A stretch of 32,667 nt of DNA, taken from contig CAIYQA010000048.1 in NCBI GenBank assembly GCA_903928175.1, forward strand, positions 1-32,667. The letters are read 5' to 3'. Source of the DNA: an uncultured Spartobacteria bacterium (GTDB lineage Bacteria > Verrucomicrobiota > Verrucomicrobiia > Chthoniobacterales > Chthoniobacteraceae). The notes under the pieces are model-generated. The model saw nothing but the letters and a program-made list of their open reading frames with translations. It was not told the origin of the DNA and made no database searches. Positions 16,045 through 24,049 of this stretch are shown here, piece after piece. Each line of letters begins with the position of its first letter. Position 1 is the stretch's first letter. Both the position numbers and the translations under genes were made by a program.

Positions 16045-18125
16045 AAAAAACAGTTACGCTGGCGCTTGTCCTCTGCGCCGCAGCCCACGCCTTTGCCGTC
16101 GAGATCGAAAACGCCTGTCTGCGCGTCACCATCGAAGAGACGGGCAGTATTAAAGTGACCGATAAACGCTCGGGAGCCGAGTGGAAGCAGCGAGCGCTTT
16201 CCCCTGAGTATAAGGCCACTGCCAAACCCCGGGTTGCCGCAGGCAAGATCGAATTCCCCATCCTGTTGGAAGGACGGGCCCGCAAGGGCGCCCCGATCCA
16301 ACCGGCCCAGTACCAGGCGGTGGCCTGGCTCGAGAGTGATCAACCGGAGCTGCTTCTGAGCCTGGAGCCTTCCGCAGAGGTTCAAGCCAAAGAATGGCTG
16401 GGCGTTAAGTATCCCTTTGTTTTCATGCCTCCCCGCGGCCCTGAATCCCGAATTCTTTACCCCCACGGGGAGGGGATGCTGGTGCCGACCGATCGCAAAG
16501 ACCCGGGGTTTATTGCGCTGCCGGAAGGGGAACTCTATGGCGGAGTGCTCTCCTATCTCAATTGCATCGGAGCGGTGGATTTGGCCACGGGCTCCGGTTT
16601 CCTGGCCATTCCCCAACCGTTTGAATCGGCCCAGGTATTCTGGCCCAAGCTGGAAGGAGAGCCGATGGCATTTGAGCATGGCATGTTGGCCAGCCGCTAT
16701 AAAATGGATCGCCCCCTGGTGCTCCGTTGGCATTTCGTGGACAAAGGGGGGTATGTGGCAATGGCCAAGGCCTACCGGGGTTGGTGCGAGCAAAACGGTT
16801 GGCGCAGGACCCTGCGGGACAAAGCCAAGGCAAACCCCGAGGTCAACAAGCTGGCCGGGGCTCCCATTTTCTGGGCCTACGGGAGCGTCAAAGAGCTGGA
16901 CGAAATTTTTGAAACCCTCCAGGCCGGCGGGATGAAGCGATGCGTCATGGGGCTGGACCAGCGCTTGTATTACGGGATGCTCGAGCCGGACCCAGCCCAG
17001 CTTGCCGAGCGGCAAGCCTTGGTGAAAAAAGTGCGCGCCTCGGGTTTCCTGGTTCATCATTACGATAATTTCCGGGATGCATTCCGGCTCGATCCAAACG
17101 AATTTCCCTGGTTCCAGCTCAATATGGATGCTTATCCGCACGATATCATGGTGCGGGAGGACGGACGGCTCCTCTGTCCAGGCTTCAAGGGCCACACCGG
17201 CGAATCTGTGGGAGGGGTGATTACTCCGGGAGCCTTCGTTAAATACGCCCGGCTCCGCCTGCCCAAGGAACTGGAGCGTTATCCCTGGAATGCCCGGTTC
17301 ATGGATTGCATCGGTTCCTGTGCTTTCAAGCTGGAGGGGGAAGACTATCATCCTGATCGGCTCCAGACCTCCATGTATTACTGCCGGGCGCAACGCGAGG
17401 CTCTCACGAAGTATTCCTTCGAACTGGGGCAGGTCACCGGAACCGAGTGCGGCTTGGACTATCTGATTCCTTACACCTGCTGGTTTGATGGAGCGATGAG
17501 CCTGGTCCGCTATGTGGATCTTCCGCCGGGAACCTTTGCCCTGCAAAACGCGAATGCAGACGGCAGCATGGAGGGAACGGTAAGTGCCGATGAAAAGCCG
17601 CTCGGAGGTGGCAAGCCCTATGCCATTAGCGAAAGCCTGAAGTACCGGATTCCATTCTGGTCGCTGGTTCACCACGATGACGCCGTGGTGACTTGGCGCT
17701 GGGAGAACGGAATGAATCATCCCATGGAGCATTGGCGCCGGAAATTGCTTTTGAATCTTCTTCACGGCACGCCCCCCATGTACCGCATGGATGTCTTTGA
17801 GTTCCGTCCCATTGCAAAAAGCATTGCCGCGACCAATGCGGTATTAACCCCCTGGTTGCAGAAGGTGGCTTTTGAGGAAATGCTCGGCCACCGTTTCCTG
17901 ACCCCGGACCGGACCGTTCAGATGACTTGGTTTGGTTCTGGCAATGGCGTTGTCATCAATTTTGGTTCCAAAACCTACCGGGCCAAGGGGGGAGTGGATA
18001 TCCCCGCGGTGGGGTTTGCCTTTTTTGAAGGAACTCCCGGACCGGATGGACTCCCTAAACGACTCCTCCCGAGCCAAATTCTCCCGGCCGCGATTGGGTT
18101 GGCTGAAAAACCCAGCGGAAAATAA
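16041..18125 (+). CDS. Secreted TIM-barrel glycoside hydrolase-like protein (DUF5696/GH101-like), copy A
   Basis: A 694-aa protein with a signal peptide (MKKTVTLALVLCAAAHAFA, cleavage about 19). Residues 20-235 look like a mutarotase-type beta-sandwich containing YPHGEGMLVP (140-149). Residues about 270-490 look like a TIM barrel: VHHYDNFRDAF (338-348), RFMDCIGSCAF (419-429) and TGTECGLDY (466-474). D422 and E469 sit at strand ends as in retaining enzymes related to GH101/GH129, so they are candidates for nucleophile and acid/base; this is inference from pattern, not alignment. A C-terminal domain with HHDDAVVTWRWENGMNH follows. It overlaps the GPH symporter gene by 4 bp and is followed by a same-length-class paralogue. 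The exact family name is uncertain. Confidence 0.72.
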   Translation: MKKTVTLALVLCAAAHAFAVEIENACLRVTIEETGSIKVTDKRSGAEWKQRALSPEYKATAKPRVAAGKIEFPILLEGRARKGAPIQPAQYQAVAWLESDQPELLLSLEPSAEVQAKEWLGVKYPFVFMPPRGPESRILYPHGEGMLVPTDRKDPGFIALPEGELYGGVLSYLNCIGAVDLATGSGFLAIPQPFESAQVFWPKLEGEPMAFEHGMLASRYKMDRPLVLRWHFVDKGGYVAMAKAYRGWCEQNGWRRTLRDKAKANPEVNKLAGAPIFWAYGSVKELDEIFETLQAGGMKRCVMGLDQRLYYGMLEPDPAQLAERQALVKKVRASGFLVHHYDNFRDAFRLDPNEFPWFQLNMDAYPHDIMVREDGRLLCPGFKGHTGESVGGVITPGAFVKYARLRLPKELERYPWNARFMDCIGSCAFKLEGEDYHPDRLQTSMYYCRAQREALTKYSFELGQVTGTECGLDYLIPYTCWFDGAMSLVRYVDLPPGTFALQNANADGSMEGTVSADEKPLGGGKPYAISESLKYRIPFWSLVHHDDAVVTWRWENGMNHPMEHWRRKLLLNLLHGTPPMYRMDVFEFRPIAKSIAATNAVLTPWLQKVAFEEMLGHRFLTPDRTVQMTWFGSGNGVVINFGSKTYRAKGGVDIPAVGFAFFEGTPGPDGLPKRLLPSQILPAAIGLAEKPSGK

Positions 18126-18204
18126 CCGGCCCCTTGTCTCGCCCGATGGAAACCATGAACTCTGAGTGACCCGGTTGGAGTCCACCCCCCTTGAGCTTCC
18201 CCCC

Positions 18205-20250
18205 ATGAAAAATTGTCTCCTCCTCTTAGCTTTTTTGGCAGGCTTTTGCGCCAGCCCGCTTCATGCCGCACACCAGGCACTCGGTTTTTCGGTGAACGAG
18301 AAAACCGGGGCCATCGTTCTTCGGGACCGCCGCACGGGCCGTGTTTGGGAGCAGGTTCTCCTGGGCGATAAACCGGTGCAGCGGTTGGTCAAAAAAGACC
18401 CCTCCCAAAAAATATTCCAACTGGAATGCCTGCTGCCCGCCGTCCGCCGCGATGGCAAACCCGAGGCGGCTCCTTTCCAGATCACGGCTACCCTGAGCAA
18501 ATCCCGACCTGAAGTGGAGCTCAGCTTTCTCTTTACCGGCACGGGGCAATGGCGGGAGGCCAGCTACCCTTACGTGTTTACCATGACCGAGCCCGGGGCC
18601 TGCAATCTCTACCCCCACGGAGAAGGGATGTTGGTTCCGGTCAAAAAGAGCGACCCGGACGCGTTGGATTTCATCAGCGATTTCTATTACGGCGGAGTTC
18701 ATTCGCTGATGGCCTGTTTTGGGGTGCTCAACCCGACCAGCGGCTCCGGGATTTTCACGATATTGCCCAACATCGAATCGACCCGGGCAAACTGGAGCGT
18801 GACCCCCGGGGGGGAAAGCGTGATCAAATTTGGATGGCAGCCCAACAAGGGGGTGTTCGACCGTCCATACAAAATGCTGGTTAGCCTTTACGACCAGGGG
18901 GGATATGTCGCCATGGCCAGGCGCTACCGGGAATGGTTTGCCGCAACGGGACAGCATCGAAGTTTTGCCGAAAAGGCCAAAGCCAACCCCGAAGTGAAAC
19001 TTCTGGCCGGCTCCATGGTGTTTTATCCGATGACCGTGAACACTCCCGAACCGGCGAGGACCATGGCCGATCTGATCAAAGCCAACGGGGTGGAGCGCTG
19101 CCTGATCGCCATGCCCGCCCCGTTTGCCCCCCAGCATCACTACCCGGATCGGGAAAAATTGAGGTCCGTTTTTAATCATGTCCTTGAGCTTGGCTATACC
19201 CCTTTCCGATATGATCAGTTCCGGGATGCGTTTCGCCCAGACCCTTTGTTGGGCGCCCATTTCCAACTGAACACCGATGCCTGGCCCGATAAACTTGCCC
19301 TCCAGGAAAACGGCGTCCGGGTCGCCGCCTTTGGCCCGGACAAAAGCGGGGTGATTTGCCCCAAATTTTTTGTTTCTCTTGCCCAAAAGCATTTGCCGGA
19401 AATTTTCGCAGAGTTTCCCTACAAAGCTTGGTATCTGGATTGCCTTGGCTCGGTGAGTTTCAATTTCGAAGGCGATTGCTATAGCCCGGCCCATCCCGCC
19501 GATAATTTCGATGCCCGCCGGGAGCGTCTGGCTCTGTTGGAATATGTCCGCAGCTTGGGAAAGCTCACCGCGACCGAGTGCGGATTGGATTACCTTTGCC
19601 CTGTGGTCGATTGGTTTGAAGGCGCGGCCAGCCTGATCGCTTTTGTCGAAAAATTTCCTCCCAGCGTCCTGGCCGCCAGCGGCGCCAAGGATGACGCCGA
19701 GCTCTGGAAACGCGTGGAAAAAGCGCTTCCCACCGAGCGGGTGCCCTGGACCGTGAGCTTGAGTACCAAATACCGCATTCCGTTCTGGTCCCTAGCCCAC
19801 CATGATGAGGCGATGAACACCTGGCGCGTTGAGGATGGGATGCATAACCAGCCGGTTTATTGGGCCCGCAAAAATCTCTGGAGCGCGCTTTACGCGAGTG
19901 CGCCGATGTACCGGGTCTTCGAATTTGAGGTGAAAAAATACGCCCCCCAAATGGGACAGACTGCACAGTATGTCGGCTTTGTGACCCGGCGGGTGGGCTT
20001 GGCCGCGATGATCGATCATCGGTTTGTGACTCCCGACCGCCAGGTTCAGGAAACCCGGTTTGACGGCGGCTTTGGAGTCATCGCCAATTTCGGGGAAAAT
20101 CCATTCCGCCCAGAGGGCGGGCCGGAGATTCCTCCGGGGGAATATATTGCGTATGAATCCCAGGGGAATGGGCGGTTGTATCTAGCCCCGCCTTGCCGGA
20201 ATCTTTCCCCGGAGCAATTAGCTGCTGCGATGCAAAGCAAACCAAAATAG
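18205..20250 (+). CDS. Secreted TIM-barrel glycoside hydrolase-like protein, copy B
   Basis: A 681-aa paralogue of the preceding gene. The ATG at 18205 gives a clean signal peptide (MKNCLLLLAFLAGFCASPLHA); an in-frame GTG at 18166 would add 13 residues before it and is rejected. Shared features with copy A, in the same order: YPHGEGMLVP (136-145), GGYVAMARRYREW, FRYDQFRDAF (334-343), WYLDCLGSVSFNFEGD (409-424), TATECGLDYL (455-464), TKYRIPFWSLAHHDEAMNTWR. D412 and E458 correspond to D422 and E469 of copy A, so both copies keep the putative catalytic pair. The loops between these blocks differ greatly, suggesting an old duplication with different specificities. The gap to copy A is 79 bp with no evident promoter, so it is probably in the same transcript. 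Confidence 0.72.
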   Translation: MKNCLLLLAFLAGFCASPLHAAHQALGFSVNEKTGAIVLRDRRTGRVWEQVLLGDKPVQRLVKKDPSQKIFQLECLLPAVRRDGKPEAAPFQITATLSKSRPEVELSFLFTGTGQWREASYPYVFTMTEPGACNLYPHGEGMLVPVKKSDPDALDFISDFYYGGVHSLMACFGVLNPTSGSGIFTILPNIESTRANWSVTPGGESVIKFGWQPNKGVFDRPYKMLVSLYDQGGYVAMARRYREWFAATGQHRSFAEKAKANPEVKLLAGSMVFYPMTVNTPEPARTMADLIKANGVERCLIAMPAPFAPQHHYPDREKLRSVFNHVLELGYTPFRYDQFRDAFRPDPLLGAHFQLNTDAWPDKLALQENGVRVAAFGPDKSGVICPKFFVSLAQKHLPEIFAEFPYKAWYLDCLGSVSFNFEGDCYSPAHPADNFDARRERLALLEYVRSLGKLTATECGLDYLCPVVDWFEGAASLIAFVEKFPPSVLAASGAKDDAELWKRVEKALPTERVPWTVSLSTKYRIPFWSLAHHDEAMNTWRVEDGMHNQPVYWARKNLWSALYASAPMYRVFEFEVKKYAPQMGQTAQYVGFVTRRVGLAAMIDHRFVTPDRQVQETRFDGGFGVIANFGENPFRPEGGPEIPPGEYIAYESQGNGRLYLAPPCRNLSPEQLAAAMQSKPK

Positions 20251-20400
20251 AGATTCAAGGCGTAGCGTTCCGACCGTCGAATAATTCTGTCTTTTGAGTT
20301 GCGGAAAGCAGCTAAAACGTGCTAGATCATCGCCTTGGATGAATGCGCCAGCCATTGCCCTGAATCCCAATAACCCGGAAACTCTTTCTGGCCTGCCGAT

Positions 20401-22179
20401 ATGATGTGTTCTGATCGTGCGCAGGCTGAAGCTGAGTGGATTTCCCCGCGCAAATTTCGCTTTGCTTCGGCCGGTTCCCAAAATGCCAACCCGGGTTGGA
20501 AGAGCTTCCAGCCTGAGGGCTGGAGACTGTGTCCCGGCGACCGACTTTACTTGGATTTCGACCGGAAACATTTTGGGCGCATCCACCTTCACGTCGCAGC
20601 GTCGCAGGCAACGCTCCTTCGGGTTTATGCGTTTCCGCATGAGGAGACCGAACCGGCTTTCGAATTCGCCTACAAGCATTACAAAAACCCGGAATTCCCG
20701 CTTGCCTGGGGGACCATTATTCTGCCCCCGATTGAAGGATTGCTGACCCCGGGTGAACAGCATTGGACCGACTGCCATTCCCGCGCATTTCGGTTCCTTC
20801 GCGTGGAGGCTGAAGGAGAGATCGTGGTCCGGGGCATTGAACTGGAGGCGAGCGCATGGCCCGGTCTTTGCGAAGGTCAATTCGAGTGTTCCGATTCGGA
20901 AGTCAACCGGGCCTGGGAGATGGGGCGTCAGACGTTGGGGCTTTGCATCCAACCGGCCTTGGAATCCCAGCAACCGGTGGGTGAACCTGGCCAGTGGGTT
21001 CTCTGGGATGGTTGCCGCAGGGACCGGGAAATTTGGATTGGCGATTTGCGTCCCGCCGCATTGGCTCATTATTCCCTGAGCTCGAATCCCGAGCCAGTGG
21101 CCACTTCACTGCGGTTGGCGGCGGCTGGCGCGTTTGAAAATGGGCTGATCCCGGGGAGCGTCTCCAGTCGGCAGGTCTTTAATGAGTATGCGCTCTGGTG
21201 GGTTATCACGCTCTGGGAATACGTCTTTTACACTGGGGACACGCTGCTTGCGACGGAATTGGGACCGGCCTTGAAGCGCCTGATGGGGTGGATCGCGTCT
21301 CACGTGAGCGGCTCGAAGGGGCTCTTTGAGGTCGAGAATTCCTGGAGCTATACGCTTCCGCGCAAAGGCCCGCTCTGTGGCCCCAATATCGTCTTGAGCC
21401 AGGCTTACCTGGCGGCGGCCCGGTTGGCCAAGTACTGCGGCTTGGACGCGGCCAGTTTTGAGTTGCTGGCAGCCGATCAACGCGCCCGAGTCCTGCAAAA
21501 ATATTACGATACAGAACACCACCTCTTCCGCGATCTGCCCGATACCACCCAGGATCAGCGAGTGTGGGAGGATAATAACGCCTTGGGGATCCTCTTGGGA
21601 GTGGCTCCGCCCCAAGACCGCCTTTCCATTCTGGCTCAGCTCAAAAACCGGCTTTGGGGGGCTTGGGGAGCGGCTACCTGTTCGCCAAAGTTTGCCGAAG
21701 AGGAATTAAATCCGCTTTGCCCGTGGGCGCACAACGGGACGATTTGGCCCTTTGCGAACGCTTATGAAGTGGGCGCGTGGATGCAATGCGGCGAGGTAAC
21801 CCAGGGGCTCGACCTGCTCAAGCGCTACACCCGCGCTTGTCACCGCGCTGGGAGCGAGACCATTTGGGAGATGATCCATGCCGATGGCTCGTTGCCCCTC
21901 TCTCCCGATCACCGGTATCTTTTAAGCCTGTGTCATGCCTGGGGGGCAACCGCAAACCACCATCTCCAGCGCGATCTGCTCGGGGTTGTTCCCTTGGTTG
22001 AGGGATGGCGCAAAGTGCGCATCGCACCCCAAATGGGCAATTTGGAATGGGCTGTCGGCTCGGTTCCCACCCCGATGGGACCTATTCGGCTTGAGGCGAC
22101 CCAGCACGGGGAAGCCGTGCGCTACAAGATTATGGAAATCCCCCCGGAAATCGAAGTGGAATCCGCGGGCCAGAAATAA
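20401..22179 (+). CDS. GH78-like alpha-L-rhamnosidase homologue
   Basis: A 592-aa protein without a signal peptide, so probably cytoplasmic. An N-terminal beta-sandwich (about 10-155) precedes an (alpha/alpha)6-barrel domain. The segment DGCRRDREIWIGDLRP (203-218) corresponds to the GH78 acid motif DxxxRDERxxWxGD, and SETIWEMIHADGSLPLSPDHR followed by CHAWGATANHHLQRDLLGVVPL matches the end of the barrel and C-terminal beta domain of GH78. GH78 enzymes cleave terminal alpha-L-rhamnose by inversion. The protein is shorter than typical GH78 members (usually 900 aa or more), lacking the extra N-terminal beta domains. A cytoplasmic location fits hydrolysis of oligosaccharides brought in by the transporters encoded on either side. 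Family fairly sure, substrate less so. Confidence 0.78.
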   Translation: MMCSDRAQAEAEWISPRKFRFASAGSQNANPGWKSFQPEGWRLCPGDRLYLDFDRKHFGRIHLHVAASQATLLRVYAFPHEETEPAFEFAYKHYKNPEFPLAWGTIILPPIEGLLTPGEQHWTDCHSRAFRFLRVEAEGEIVVRGIELEASAWPGLCEGQFECSDSEVNRAWEMGRQTLGLCIQPALESQQPVGEPGQWVLWDGCRRDREIWIGDLRPAALAHYSLSSNPEPVATSLRLAAAGAFENGLIPGSVSSRQVFNEYALWWVITLWEYVFYTGDTLLATELGPALKRLMGWIASHVSGSKGLFEVENSWSYTLPRKGPLCGPNIVLSQAYLAAARLAKYCGLDAASFELLAADQRARVLQKYYDTEHHLFRDLPDTTQDQRVWEDNNALGILLGVAPPQDRLSILAQLKNRLWGAWGAATCSPKFAEEELNPLCPWAHNGTIWPFANAYEVGAWMQCGEVTQGLDLLKRYTRACHRAGSETIWEMIHADGSLPLSPDHRYLLSLCHAWGATANHHLQRDLLGVVPLVEGWRKVRIAPQMGNLEWAVGSVPTPMGPIRLEATQHGEAVRYKIMEIPPEIEVESAGQK

Positions 22180-22210
22180 AACTCCAGTGAGCAACACCAA
22201 GCATTAACCC

Positions 22211-22220
22211 GAAAGGAAAA
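22211..22220 (+). promoter_or_regulatory. Ribosome binding site of sugar porter gene
   Basis: GAAAGGAAAA lies 6-15 bp before the ATG at 22226. It is one of the few recognisable Shine-Dalgarno sequences in the window and settles the start of this gene. Confidence 0.6.
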
Positions 22221-22225
22221 TTGAT

Positions 22226-23608
22226 ATGGCGATGATGTATATTCCTGCTGACCAACAGCAGTCCGGAACCCAAAACACCAGTGGGATTTTGATTGCGAGC
22301 GTGGCCGTGGCCGCGTTGGGCTCTTTTTTGTTCGGCTTCGACACAGCCGTAATTTCGGGAACCACGGATGCCCTGCGCAACGTGTTTTCACTTTCCGAAA
22401 ATCTTCTCGGGTTGACCGTTTCCAGTGCCTTGCTGGGCACCATGGCCGGAGCCCTTCTGGTGGCCCGTCCCGCAGATCGCTGGGGACGCCAGCCGGTCTT
22501 GAGCACAATGGCCCTCCTGTTTCTGATCTCGGCGTTGGGCTGTGCTTTTTCGGGGAATTGGTATTTGCTTTTATTATCCCGTTTCATTGGAGGGGTTGCC
22601 GTGGGGGGAACCTCGGTGGTCTCGCCCATGTACATTACGGAGATTGCTCCGCCGAAGCGCCGGGGAGTTTTGGTGGCCATCGCGCAGCTCATGATTGTCT
22701 TGGGGATTCTGGGCGCCTACTGCTCGAATTTTGCCGTGGCAGCTTATTTCGGGGCGGAACATTTGGCCAACTGGCGTTGGATGTTCGGAGTGATGGCCCT
22801 GCCCGCAGCGGCGTTTTTGGTCACCGTTTTTCTGATCCCGGAAAGCCCGCGCTGGCTGGTCAAAAAAAACCGCATGGAGGAGGCGCAAAAAGTACTTTCC
22901 AGTATCGGCCATGAAAATCCCCAGGCCGAATTGGAGGAGATGGCCCAGTCGTTGCAAGCCGAACGCAGTGGAACCCACCAGGCACTGTTTCAGCGCAAGC
23001 ACCTTCGCCCGGTTCTCCTGGCCGTGATGATTGCCGTATTCAATCAATTGGATGGCATTAACGCCGTGCTTTATTATTCAGCCGATATTTTCCGGATGGC
23101 CGGTGCCGATAGCGCCAGCGCCTTGCAGCAATCGATGATCGTCGGTTTGACCAACTTGGTGATGACCTTGGTGGCCATGACCCTGATCGATCGGCTCGGA
23201 CGCAAGGCTCTGTTGTTGATGGGTTCCGTGACTTTTATTTTCTCCCATTGCCTGGCGGCCTATGTCTTTTATGCCCAGATCCACAGCTGGTTGATGATTG
23301 CAGCCCTGATGGGAATCGTTGGGACCCATGCTTATTCGCAAGGCGCCGTCGTTTGGGTCATTATCAACGAACTCTTGCCCAATTCCATCCGCGCCTCTGC
23401 AGGTTCTCTGGTTTGTTTCCTCATGTGGCTCCTTTGCGCCCTGATCAGTTGGGGCTTCCCGGTGATCGCTAAAATCTCGGCTGCCGGCATCTTCTTGTTT
23501 TTCGCCTTGATGATGGTTTTGCAGCTATTCCTGGTCTGGAAATATCTGCCGGAAACCAAAGGGATTTCCTTGGAGGAATTGCAAAGGCAGTTCGGGGTGA
23601 AGGATTAG
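22226..23608 (+). CDS. Sugar porter family MFS transporter
   Basis: A 460-aa inner-membrane protein with 12 predicted TM segments. Sugar-porter hallmarks in order: GSFLFGFDTAVISG (32-45), the RPADRWGRQP loop after TM2, ITEIAPPKRRG after TM4, the PESPRWLVKK motif after TM6, FNQLDGINAVLYYSADIF in TM7, DRLGRKALL after TM8 and PETKGISLEEL at the C-terminus. These motifs place it with XylE/GLUT-type H+ symporters or facilitators for monosaccharides such as xylose, glucose or galactose. It is 46 bp after the GH78-like gene, has its own strong ribosome binding site and appears to end the operon. It would supply monosaccharides, whereas the GPH carrier upstream would handle another sugar form. Substrate not determinable. 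Confidence 0.9.
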   Translation: MAMMYIPADQQQSGTQNTSGILIASVAVAALGSFLFGFDTAVISGTTDALRNVFSLSENLLGLTVSSALLGTMAGALLVARPADRWGRQPVLSTMALLFLISALGCAFSGNWYLLLLSRFIGGVAVGGTSVVSPMYITEIAPPKRRGVLVAIAQLMIVLGILGAYCSNFAVAAYFGAEHLANWRWMFGVMALPAAAFLVTVFLIPESPRWLVKKNRMEEAQKVLSSIGHENPQAELEEMAQSLQAERSGTHQALFQRKHLRPVLLAVMIAVFNQLDGINAVLYYSADIFRMAGADSASALQQSMIVGLTNLVMTLVAMTLIDRLGRKALLLMGSVTFIFSHCLAAYVFYAQIHSWLMIAALMGIVGTHAYSQGAVVWVIINELLPNSIRASAGSLVCFLMWLLCALISWGFPVIAKISAAGIFLFFALMMVLQLFLVWKYLPETKGISLEELQRQFGVKD

Positions 23609-23770
23609 TTAGTCCAAAAACTGGCAGGGCCGGCGATACGGGCTGCATGGTTTTGCAGGCGGGCCTGCCCACGGTTCTGTACCGCTTGATGGGCCGCCGA
23701 CAGCTTGAGAGCAAGGTTTGGTGGACCGGATCGGTGCTGTCGAAGTGACCTGATAAAAAGGGAGTCGTTA

Positions 23771-23930
23771 TCTCATTAACACCGGGCTTTAGCCCGGTGA
23801 ACCTTCGCGCATTTGCGAAAAGCCGTTTCAACGGCTTATCCCGAAGCTCTTTTATGAAAGGGAAGCCGTTGAAACGGCTGGCGTCCCCGCTTGTGGCATG
23901 CACCGGGCTGAAGCCCGGTGTCAATGAGAG
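23771..23930. repeat. REP-like palindromic units, copies 2 and 3, head to head
   Basis: Copy 2 runs on the minus strand: ACCGGGCTTTAGCCCGGT (23781-23798) then AGCCGTTTCAACGGCT (23821-23836), with the CTCATTAAC tail in front. Copy 3 runs on the plus strand: AGCCGTTGAAACGGCT (23864-23879) then CACCGGGCTGAAGCCCGGTG (23901-23920) and the tail TCAATGAGAG. The two form one large imperfect inverted repeat, like the paired bacterial interspersed mosaic elements of enterobacteria. Copy 1 is at 11901-11968. The middle spacers differ between copies, while the two outer palindromes are kept. Confidence 0.88.
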
Positions 23931-23974
23931 CACTCCACTCGAGGCACGCACGAGTGGGAGTGGTCTCGGAGTGA

Positions 23975-24010
23975 GCGCGATCTTGGGAGTTGGCGCGGTC
24001 TTGGGAGTGG
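23975..24010 (+). repeat. 18-bp tandem repeat, two units
   Basis: GCGCGATCTTGGGAGTTG (23975-23992) is followed directly by GCGCGGTCTTGGGAGTGG (23993-24010), with two mismatches. It lies next to the REP-like pair. No function is evident. Confidence 0.6.
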
Positions 24011-24049
24011 GCGGACAGGCCACAAGCCTGCCTTGACAGCCCGGTCCCT

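Larger units (their letters stand above)
23609..24049. other. Gene-free, repeat-rich region between convergent genes
   Basis: About 440 bp separating the sugar porter (+) from the URO-D-like gene (-). It holds the paired REP-like units and the 18-bp tandem repeat listed separately. Short open frames cross it but consist of the repeats and show no domain. No U-rich terminator is obvious; the GC-rich palindromes may serve that purpose. Confidence 0.6.

Noticed and set aside
15972-17765. Long antisense open frame (597 aa) opposite the GPH symporter and copy A genes
   Set aside because: It mirrors two well-supported genes, has no recognisable domain and reflects the codon bias of GC-rich DNA.
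23771-23930. CRISPR array
   Set aside because: The repeats are palindromes in alternating orientation with irregular spacing; there are no regular spacers and no cas genes.
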